From Candidatus Dormiibacterota bacterium (GTDB lineage Bacteria > Chloroflexota > Dormibacteria > Aeolococcales > Aeolococcaceae): 6,034 nt of DNA. Positions 1 through 5,483 of the stretch are shown here, piece by piece. Position 1 is the stretch's first letter, and each line of letters opens with the position of its first letter. The stretch covers positions 1 through 6,034 of the forward strand of contig PLXL01000088.1 in NCBI GenBank assembly GCA_003153215.1, given 5' to 3'. A program made the translations under genes and the position numbers. The notes below the pieces were generated by a model. That model was not told the origin of the DNA, ran no database searches, and saw only the letters and a list, made by a program, of their open reading frames with translations.

Positions 1-2
1 CG

Positions 3-647
3 GTGCTCTCGGAGATCTTCTACGCCCCGGGGGCCGAGCGATTCGCGCGCGGGCTGACCCACGGGCTGAGCCCTCAGGTGCAGACGGCGCTCGCCAACTT
101 CGCGGAGCAGACGGCGGTCTACGCGTTCGCGATCGCGGTGGTCGCGGGCCTCGTGCTCGGCCGCCGGCACGCCTCGCTGAGGGATCTCGGCTGGCGGTTG
201 CCTCGCATCCGCTGGATCCCGGTCGCGGTCGTCTCCAGCCTCGTCGCCCTGGTGGTGCTGACCTGGCTCCTCAACCTGGAGGCGGGCCTGGTCCACGTCC
301 AGAACGCCCAGGTTTCGACCGTGCAGGGCGAGTACGGCCATCAGGTCGGCATCGCCCTCCTGCTGCTCTCGGTCGAGGTTCCGCTCGCCGAGGAGACATT
401 CTTCCGAGGCTTCGTCTACGGCTGGATGCGCCGCCACCTCAACGTCCCGGCGGCAGCGGTGCTCTCCGGATGCTTCTTCGCCGCCGCCCATGTCGGCTGG
501 GGAACGTCCACGGAGGAGATCCTCTTCCTCCCCTTGGCCCTGCTCGGGATCCTGCTGGCACTCCTCTATGAGTACTCGGGGTCCCTGCTCCCCGGGGCGA
601 TCGTCCACGGCCTCTTCAACCTGGTGGAGACGCTGCAGATCCTCTGA
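3..647 (+). CDS. CPBP-family intramembrane metalloprotease (CAAX protease/bacteriocin-processing type), probably 5'-partial
   Basis: This is a multi-pass membrane protein of the CPBP (Abi) family, glutamate-type intramembrane proteases related to the Rce1 CAAX protease; its substrate is unknown. All three family motifs are visible in the 214 residues: EExxxR at E130-E131-R135 (EETFFRG), FxxxH at F159-H163, and HxxxN at H202-N206, followed by a short tail. Hydrophobic stretches lie at about 38-53, 70-90, 115-128, 148-163 and 170-190. The first in-frame start is a GTG two bases from the window edge, and a family member would normally have another membrane segment before the soluble stretch at residues 1-35, so the true start is probably upstream of the window. 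The gene faces the minus-strand cluster (convergent), so it is probably not part of the lipid operon. Its last two codons and the TGA lie inside the left arm of the inverted repeat. The family call is strong; the physiological role is not inferable. Confidence 0.88.
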   Translation: MLSEIFYAPGAERFARGLTHGLSPQVQTALANFAEQTAVYAFAIAVVAGLVLGRRHASLRDLGWRLPRIRWIPVAVVSSLVALVVLTWLLNLEAGLVHVQNAQVSTVQGEYGHQVGIALLLLSVEVPLAEETFFRGFVYGWMRRHLNVPAAAVLSGCFFAAAHVGWGTSTEEILFLPLALLGILLALLYEYSGSLLPGAIVHGLFNLVETLQIL

Positions 648-830
648 CCTGGATCGGTGAGTAGCGCGAAGCAGACCGCCTGCCAGGCGAGATCAGCCCA
701 AGGCGCCGACGAGCACCGCAGGGAGTGCACCCGGAGGGCGCATGACCGAAGGAGCGCAGGAGGCAACGCCGGGATGGTCCGGCGGGTGGGATGAGATGCG
801 AGTGTTTACTCACCGATCCAGGTCTGAGGA
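640..830. repeat. 24-bp imperfect inverted repeat enclosing a hairpin-rich 143-nt core (candidate MITE-like element or structured RNA)
   Basis: The left arm (640-663) and the reverse complement of the right arm (807-830) match at 23 of 24 positions; 18 bases in a row are identical (gacctggatcggtgagta, 646-663 against 807-824). The core between the arms has short perfect stems: 677-682/684-689 (cgcctg/caggcg), 713-716/725-728 (gcac/gtgc), 738-741/754-757 (gcgc/gcgc) and 767-772/779-784 (cgccgg/ccggcg, 6-nt loop). There is no plausible gene in it, no T-tract after the stems on either strand, and no obvious target-site duplication in the flanking bases. The element fills almost the whole gap between two convergent genes and overlaps the 3' end of the CPBP gene. 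It could be a non-autonomous mobile element (MITE-like), a REP/ERIC-like genomic repeat, a structured RNA, or a bidirectional terminator of unusual form. The repeat itself is seen directly; its nature is inference. Confidence 0.75.
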
Positions 831-842
831 GCGTGTGCGCCG

Positions 843-2546
843 TCAGCCTGCGGCGGCGAGGGCCGTGGCGGCGGCGACGGCGTCCCGGACCCCGTGGTGG
901 ACGTTGCCGGCCGGGACCAGCTCAAAGACCCCGTACCGCTGGAGCAGGTCGTGGATGTCCTCGACGTGGGCGAGGTGGATGTTCACCGAGCGCGTCCGGA
1001 GGTCGCGCAGGAGGGTGAGCAGCACCTGACCGGCGGAGTAGTCGATGTCCGCGACCGGCGAGAGGTCGAGCACCACCCAGGCGACCGGGTGCGGGGCGGC
1101 GGCCACCAGGTCCAGCACCCGCTGCCGGAAACGGTCGGCGTTGGCGAAGAAGAGGGTGCCATCGAAGCGGTAGGCGATGCCGCCCGGGAGGGTCTCGATG
1201 CCGGGATGGGCGGCCTCCGGGACGAAGCTGCCGGCGGACCCCGCGACGGACACCATCACGGTGTCCCGGGGCCGGTAGGCGTGGCGGACGAAGTCGAGCA
1301 CGGAGAGCGCGACGGCGAGCCCGATGCCCTGCTCGACCCCGACCAGGACGACGACCAGAGCCGTGATGGTGGCGAGCGCCAGCTCGTCACGGCGCAGCCT
1401 CCAGAGCTCGCGCAGATGACCGAGGTCGATGAGCCGGAGGCCAATGACGAAGACCACGGCGGCGAGGGTCGCGTCGGGCAGGAAGTGGAGCAGCGCGGTG
1501 GCGGCCACCAGCACCACCACGGCAATCACCGCCATCACCAGCTGGGCGAGCTGGGTGCGCGCCCCGGCGGCGTCCACCACGGCCGTCTTGGTCGGGCTGC
1601 CGTTGACGCAGAACGCGCCGGTAACGCCGGCGGCCAGGTTGGCGACGGCGAGACCGACCAGGTCGCGGTTCTCGGAGAGGGGTTCCTCGCGCTTCTGGGC
1701 GAAGCTGCGGGCGGTCGCCGCGCTCTGGGCCAGGATCACCACGAAGATCGAGGCGGCGACCCCGGCCAGCCCGGGGACCTGGCCCCAGGTGACGTGGGGG
1801 AGGCCGATGGGCGGGAGCCCGGCCGGCACCGACCCGACGATGGCGACGCCGTGCTGGTCGAGCCGGAGGGCGGCGGCCACGATGATCGAGACGGCGACCA
1901 CCACCAGGGTGGCGGGAATCCGCTTGGACACCCGCTCGAAGAGCAGGATCACGGCCACCGCCAGGATGGCCAGCACCGCGGCGGGGACCACGATGTGGCC
2001 GAGAGAGGTCAGCACCTTCCCCATCTGGTTGACGACGCTGCCGCTCGCGTGGATGCCGAGCATGCTCGGCAGCTGGGTGAGCGCCACCTGCACGCCGACG
2101 CCGCTCAGGAATCCGACCAGGGCGGTCCGGGAGAGGAAGTCGGCGAGAAAGCCGAGGCGGAGCAGGCGGGCCACCAGCAGGTAGCCGGCGGCGAGCAGCG
2201 CGATCACCCCGGCGAGACCGACGTACTCGGGGCTCGCCGGCTTGGCGATGCCGATCAGGGCCGCGAACATGATCGCCGCGGTCGCCGAGTCAGCGCCCAC
2301 CACGAGATGCCGCGAGGACCCGATCAGGGCAAAGACGATGACCGGGAGCGCGAGGGTGTAGATGCCGGTGATCACCGGCATCCCGGCGATCTTGGTGTAG
2401 CCCATCGACTCGGGGATGGCCACGGCTGCGAGCGTCGCCCCGGCGATGACGTCGGCGACGATCGTCGCCCGGGTGGTGCCGTCCAGTCCCTGGATGAGGG
2501 AGAGGGGATTCTTCCGCGCGGGGGAGGCGGTGGCGTCGTGGGTCAC
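843..2546 (-). CDS. SulP-family inorganic anion transporter with C-terminal STAS domain
   Basis: This is a predicted inner-membrane anion transporter of the SulP/SLC26 family (567 residues from the chosen start). Family members carry sulfate, bicarbonate or other anions; the substrate here cannot be told. Near the N-terminus is the sulfate-transporter signature region (AVAIPESMGY, residues 41-50, then GIYTLALPVI). The hydrophobic transport core spans about 28-440. A STAS domain follows at about 455-560, with DLSPVADIDYSAG at 474-486; S484 sits where anti-anti-sigma STAS domains carry their phosphorylated Ser/Thr. The frame is open up to 2726, but the first 60 residues from there are Arg/Gly/Pro-rich, unlike the family, and would overlap pgsA by 94 nt. 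I therefore chose the GTG at 2546, just before THDATASPARKNP. No good Shine-Dalgarno is visible there. No carbonic anhydrase or sulfate-assimilation gene is adjacent in the window. It lies 86 nt after pgsA, so cotranscription is possible but unproven. Confidence 0.93.
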   Translation of the reverse strand: MTHDATASPARKNPLSLIQGLDGTTRATIVADVIAGATLAAVAIPESMGYTKIAGMPVITGIYTLALPVIVFALIGSSRHLVVGADSATAAIMFAALIGIAKPASPEYVGLAGVIALLAAGYLLVARLLRLGFLADFLSRTALVGFLSGVGVQVALTQLPSMLGIHASGSVVNQMGKVLTSLGHIVVPAAVLAILAVAVILLFERVSKRIPATLVVVAVSIIVAAALRLDQHGVAIVGSVPAGLPPIGLPHVTWGQVPGLAGVAASIFVVILAQSAATARSFAQKREEPLSENRDLVGLAVANLAAGVTGAFCVNGSPTKTAVVDAAGARTQLAQLVMAVIAVVVLVAATALLHFLPDATLAAVVFVIGLRLIDLGHLRELWRLRRDELALATITALVVVLVGVEQGIGLAVALSVLDFVRHAYRPRDTVMVSVAGSAGSFVPEAAHPGIETLPGGIAYRFDGTLFFANADRFRQRVLDLVAAAPHPVAWVVLDLSPVADIDYSAGQVLLTLLRDLRTRSVNIHLAHVEDIHDLLQRYGVFELVPAGNVHHGVRDAVAAATALAAAG

Positions 2547-2549
2547 GGC

Positions 2550-2606
2550 TCGGGGCAGTCTACCGCTGCGCCCCGATCGCCGCGGGCGTCGCACCGTGCC
2601 CCGCGG
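2550..2606 (-). terminator. Two tandem GC-rich hairpins between pgsA and the SulP gene (possible U-less terminator or leader structure)
   Basis: The first stem met by transcription from pgsA is formed by 2600-2606 and 2580-2586 (7 bp, 13-nt loop). The second is formed by 2570-2576 and 2550-2556 (7 bp, 13-nt loop), ends three bases before the GTG of the SulP gene, and is separated from the first by 3 nt. Neither is followed by a T-run, so this is not a canonical intrinsic terminator. In such GC-rich DNA 7-bp stems can arise by chance, hence the low confidence. The loop of the second hairpin holds TAGACT, a weak -10-like hexamer on the minus strand, without a recognisable -35. Confidence 0.25.
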
Positions 2607-2632
2607 TTGCCCACCGGCGCCCGCGCTCCGGG

Positions 2633-3235
2633 TCAGGAGTCCGAGGGGGCGGTCTGCCGAGCCTCCCGCCGGACCAGCCGGATGCGCTGGAGGGCGGTGA
2701 GGTTGGTGAGAACTGCGAGCACCCAAAGGGCGATGATGAGCAGCGGCGGTACCACCAGCCCGACGACGGTGATCACCACCCGCTCCGGACGGGCGAGCAG
2801 GCCGCCGTCACAGGTGAAGCCGAGCGATTGCGCGCGGGCCCGCACGTAGGAGACCAGCAGAGAGCCTCCCAGGGCGACGATCACCAGCATCGCCGGGAGC
2901 TCTCCACCGCTCCGCGAGATGAAGTGGTAGAGGAGGGCGGCGTAGGTGACCACCTCGGCGTAGCGGTCGGTGGTCGAGTCCAGGAAGGCTCCATAGGGGT
3001 GCACCCGGTTGGTCACACGGGCCACGGCTCCGTCCAGGATGTCGAAGAGTCCGGCGAAGAGGAGCACCAGCCCGCCCGGGATGAGCCAGCCCAGGCCGAT
3101 CAGGACGGCGGCGACGACGGTCACCGCCAGGCCGGTCAGGGTGAGGGCATTGGGAGTGACCCCGCGGAGATGGATCGCCGTCACCAGCCGGCGCGCCGCT
3201 CCGCGCACCCAATCCTGGAATCGCTGCGTGAACAC
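2633..3235 (-). CDS. pgsA: CDP-alcohol phosphatidyltransferase, likely phosphatidylinositol-phosphate synthase (PgsA1-like)
   Basis: This integral membrane enzyme (200 residues) most likely joins CDP-diacylglycerol and inositol 1-phosphate to give phosphatidylinositol phosphate and CMP. The full CDP-alcohol phosphatidyltransferase motif is present: D65, D68-G69, A72-R73, G82, D86 and D90 (DILDGAVAR ... GAFLDSTTD), which binds the catalytic metals and the CDP head. Hydrophobic segments lie at about 30-50, 52-66, 93-106, 115-130 and 153-177. SYVRARAQSLGF (129-140) and GGLLARPER (144-152) match the way I remember mycobacterial PgsA1 (SYIKARAE, GGFIERPER), which favours inositol phosphate over glycerol 3-phosphate or another alcohol. 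The GTG start at 3235 is preceded by GGAG with a 5-nt gap. The gene begins 9 nt after pimA. The neighbours ino1, patA-like and pimA strongly support the inositol-lipid role. Phosphatidylglycerophosphate synthase or archaetidylinositol-phosphate synthase are less likely alternatives. Confidence 0.9.
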   Translation of the reverse strand: MFTQRFQDWVRGAARRLVTAIHLRGVTPNALTLTGLAVTVVAAVLIGLGWLIPGGLVLLFAGLFDILDGAVARVTNRVHPYGAFLDSTTDRYAEVVTYAALLYHFISRSGGELPAMLVIVALGGSLLVSYVRARAQSLGFTCDGGLLARPERVVITVVGLVVPPLLIIALWVLAVLTNLTALQRIRLVRREARQTAPSDS

Positions 3236-3240
3236 CGCCG

Positions 3241-3246
3241 CTCCTC
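3241..3246 (-). promoter_or_regulatory. Ribosome binding site of pgsA overlapping the pimA stop codon
   Basis: On the minus strand the pimA stop runs straight into the site: TGAGGAG, then five bases, then GTG. The GAGGAG uses the GA of the pimA TGA. Stop codon and Shine-Dalgarno overlap, which suggests that pimA and pgsA are translated in a coupled way and kept in fixed ratio. It also supports the GTG at 3235 as the pgsA start. Confidence 0.7.
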
Positions 3247-4387
3247 AGCTCGACCAGGCGAGGAGGGCGCGTGCCCGCTCGCGTGCCTGCGCATAGACGT
3301 CGAGGATCTGGTCGCCGACCACCCGCCAGTCGTAGCGCTTCGACTTCTCGATCCCGCGCCCGCCCATGCTCCGCCGGAGGCCGGGGTCGGCGATCAGCGA
3401 CTCGAGGGCGCGGGCAAACCCCTCCGGCTTGGCTGGGGGCACGAGCAGCCCATCGCCTCCCGCCTCGACGACATGGCTGAATCCGGGGATGGCCGAGGCC
3501 ACCACCGGAACCCCGCTGGCCATCGCCTCGAGCAGGACGATACCGAAGCTCTCCCCGCCGCTCGCCGGTGAGCAGAAGACGTCGGAGCTCGCGTAGATCC
3601 GGGGAAGGATGTCGGCCGCGACGTGTCCCAGGAACCGGACGTCGGGGACCCCGGTCGCCTCGCACTGTCTCTCGAACGCCCAGCGCATCGGCCCGTCGCC
3701 GACGATCACCAGCCGGCAGTCGTCGCGACGCTGCCGGAGCTGGGCGTAGGCCTGGAGGAGCACCGGAAGCCCCTTGCGATGCTCCATCCTGCCGACGAAG
3801 AGGATGGTCGCCTGGCCGTCGCCGCGCAGCTCGGGGAGGGGCGGGAGGTCGGGGCGGAACCTCGTGCCGTCGATGCCGTTGGGCACGATGGTGTAGTCGC
3901 CCTCGAAGTAGCGGCTGATGAAGTCGCGCGCCGGCTGGCTGACCGCGATCAGGCCGTGGAGGCGCCGGAAGTAGCGGCCGAGGAAGGGGCGGCCGTAGTA
4001 GTAGCCCAGGTTGCGGCGCGCCATGGCGTGAAAGGTGCCGACGTTGGCGCCGCGGTGGAAGCGGAGCGTGGTGATCGGCAGCCCGGGCACGAGCGGCTCG
4101 TGGTAGTGGACGACGTCGAAGTCCTCGCGGTCGAGCAGGGCGCGGACCCGCCGTACCAGGTGGAAGGAGAGGGCGATCCTGGCCACCGACCCGTTGCCCC
4201 GCACCGGAACGCTGCGGCCGATGCGGACGAAGCCGGGGATGCCGTGGTCGTCCGGCACCCGGGACGAGGGAGCCAGGACCATGACGTCGTGGCCGCGGCG
4301 GCGCAGCTCTTCGGCCAGGTGACGGACGTGCTCAGTCACCCCACCCGGGTGGATGAAGTCGTAGGGAGAGACCAGGCAGACCTTCAC
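3245..4387 (-). CDS. pimA: GT4-family glycosyltransferase, likely phosphatidyl-myo-inositol mannosyltransferase PimA
   Basis: This is a GT-B fold glycosyltransferase (380 residues) that by similarity transfers mannose from GDP-mannose to phosphatidylinositol at the cytoplasmic face of the membrane, the first step of PIM synthesis. Visible landmarks are the N-terminal glycine loop PGGV (14-17), NGSVAR (65-70), HEP (96-98), TFH with H120 as the likely catalytic-site histidine, PNGID (169-173), GRMEHRKG with R200 and K205 as the likely donor-phosphate contacts, and the EX7E element GGESFGIVLLEAMA (E269, E277). Near the C-terminus is RYDWRVV, which mycobacterial PimA shares in the form RYDWSVV. 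The match runs the full length and is close to the usual size. Between R200 and K205 it is one residue shorter than mycobacterial PimA as I recall it, and closer to the general GT4 spacing. The GTG start at 4387 begins KVCLVSPYDF and has only a weak GGGG upstream. The gene starts 61 nt after the acyltransferase. A related GT4 enzyme such as PimB' is the alternative; the setting with pgsA and an acyltransferase favours PimA. Confidence 0.9.
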   Translation of the reverse strand: MKVCLVSPYDFIHPGGVTEHVRHLAEELRRRGHDVMVLAPSSRVPDDHGIPGFVRIGRSVPVRGNGSVARIALSFHLVRRVRALLDREDFDVVHYHEPLVPGLPITTLRFHRGANVGTFHAMARRNLGYYYGRPFLGRYFRRLHGLIAVSQPARDFISRYFEGDYTIVPNGIDGTRFRPDLPPLPELRGDGQATILFVGRMEHRKGLPVLLQAYAQLRQRRDDCRLVIVGDGPMRWAFERQCEATGVPDVRFLGHVAADILPRIYASSDVFCSPASGGESFGIVLLEAMASGVPVVASAIPGFSHVVEAGGDGLLVPPAKPEGFARALESLIADPGLRRSMGGRGIEKSKRYDWRVVGDQILDVYAQARERARALLAWSS

Positions 4388-4448
4388 CGCCGCCCCGGGT
4401 ATGGGGTGCGGCCGCCCGCTGTCCGACCAGTCGCCGCCGGCCCGCCGT

Positions 4449-5450
4449 TCATCCCCCCTCCTCCCAGACGGGGTCGAGCACGTGCCACTGCTCCGGGAAC
4501 TCCCGGATCCACTCCTCGAAGACCTTGAGGATCTCCATGACCACCCGGCGGAGCTCCTCGTGGCGCGGCGCGCTGGGGTCGTACGGGATCTCCGGGTGGA
4601 CGAAGACGCCCACGCCGCCGCTGATCCGGGGGAGGACCACGGGCATGATCACCGACCCGGCGCGCATGGCGGCGTCGACCACCCCCACCGGGATGGGAGC
4701 CTCGGCCCCGAAGAAGGGGAAGAGCTCGCCGTTGCCGATCAGATCGCGGTCCATGGCCAGGGCGATGGCACCGCCGCTTTTGAGGATGCGCAGCACATCG
4801 CGCATCGCCGCGGCGCCGAGCCGCCGCGCGGTGACCTCGTCGGCGCCCTTGATGGCTGCGATGTCGATGGGGACGATCCGCACCCCCTGGGCCCGCCGGG
4901 ATCCCACCACCCGCTCAAAGAGCTGGGACGGCCGGATGTACTCGGCGAGCAGGGCCATGGGGAAGCCGAGGCTGTTGCCGGCGGCGAGCCCCTTTTCCCA
5001 GGATCCGAGGTGAAGGGAGATCACGGCGACACCGCGTCCGCTGGCGGCCGCCTCCGTGTAGCGCTCAAAGTGGTCGACGATCAGGCCGTCGCTGATGTCG
5101 TCGCCCTCGAAGCGCATCGCCATCACGTCCACCCAGGCGCGGCCCAGGTCGCGCAGGTTGCGGCGGACCACCCGGTCGAGGGCCCGCGGCTCGAGGCCCG
5201 GGAGGACGTGGGCGAGGTTGGCCCGGAGACCGCGGACGGCCCTAGGCCGGACGGTTCGGAGGACCTCCGCGCAGCCGACGGCCAGACCGTAGGCGGCCCT
5301 CCGCGGCAGCACCCGGACCAGCGACTCGGCAACCCGATAGGCGTAGTACGGCAGCATCGATCCGTCGCCGGGAGCGACGGCGGCAGCCCCGGCGGGGACC
5401 TCTCCGCCGGGGCCGCGCTCGATCTGACTGCCGACGCTGGTCATCGCCAC
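4449..5450 (-). CDS. patA: LpxL/HtrB-family lysophospholipid acyltransferase, likely PIM acyltransferase PatA
   Basis: This is a peripheral-membrane acyltransferase of the LpxL/HtrB/MsbB family (333 residues). In actinobacteria the member between pgsA and pimA is PatA, which puts a fatty acyl chain on the mannose that is attached to position 2 of inositol in PIM1/PIM2; I infer the same here from gene context. The family motif is HLGSWE (H147-E152; H147 the likely catalytic base). Further family-like features are DRD (234-236), FFGAEAPIPVG (247-257) and the C-terminal REFPEQWH. The start chosen is GTG at 5450, with AGGAG ten bases upstream; an ATG two codons later (5444) is also possible. Residues 1-31 are Gly/Ala-rich and not family-like, so ATG at codon 32 (5357, LPYYAYRVAES) cannot be excluded, though it has no visible ribosome site. 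The gene begins 33 nt after the ino1 stop. It could be another LpxL-like acyltransferase, but the cluster makes PatA the best reading. Confidence 0.86.
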   Translation of the reverse strand: MAMTSVGSQIERGPGGEVPAGAAAVAPGDGSMLPYYAYRVAESLVRVLPRRAAYGLAVGCAEVLRTVRPRAVRGLRANLAHVLPGLEPRALDRVVRRNLRDLGRAWVDVMAMRFEGDDISDGLIVDHFERYTEAAASGRGVAVISLHLGSWEKGLAAGNSLGFPMALLAEYIRPSQLFERVVGSRRAQGVRIVPIDIAAIKGADEVTARRLGAAAMRDVLRILKSGGAIALAMDRDLIGNGELFPFFGAEAPIPVGVVDAAMRAGSVIMPVVLPRISGGVGVFVHPEIPYDPSAPRHEELRRVVMEILKVFEEWIREFPEQWHVLDPVWEEGG

Positions 5451-5460
5451 CCCGTGAGGG

Positions 5461-5480
5461 CTCCTGCTGCGGTGAGCAGG
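5461..5480 (-). promoter_or_regulatory. Small hairpin covering the Shine-Dalgarno of the acyltransferase gene
   Basis: On the minus strand, between the ino1 stop and the acyltransferase GTG, the bases cctgct (5480-5475) and agcagg (5468-5463) form a perfect 6-bp stem with a 6-nt loop. The AGGAG ribosome site (5465-5461) overlaps the 3' side of the stem. There is no T-run, so it does not look like a terminator. A plausible reading is that ribosomes finishing ino1 open the stem and expose the site (translational coupling). The structure is visible; the function is inference. Confidence 0.4.
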
Positions 5481-5483
5481 CTA

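Noticed and set aside
616..813. Short open frames on both strands across the CPBP-SulP intergenic region (also 566-766 and 742-1029)
   Set aside because: They run through the inverted repeat and its hairpins; the translations have no recognisable domain and conflict with each other, so they are more likely by-products of the repeat than genes.
640..830. A known riboswitch in the hairpin-rich core, for example glycine type because of ccgaaggagc
   Set aside because: Only one short motif resembles a glycine aptamer; the rest of the conserved core is missing, and the region lies downstream of both flanking genes, not in a 5' leader.
640..830. An ordinary bidirectional Rho-independent terminator
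   Set aside because: The long stem has a 143-nt loop and no T-run follows on either strand; possible in an unusual form only.
2547..2726. Upstream start of the SulP gene at 2726
   Set aside because: It would add 60 Arg/Gly/Pro-rich residues unlike the family and overlap pgsA by 94 nt.
894..2849. A 651-codon open frame on the plus strand opposite SulP
   Set aside because: It is a shadow of the SulP and pgsA genes: its product is rich in His, Asp, Gly and Glu with no domain, and the opposite strand has a clear full-length transporter.
3623..4528. A 301-codon open frame on the plus strand opposite pimA
   Set aside because: No family features, composition of an antisense frame, and the opposite strand has PimA motifs along its whole length.
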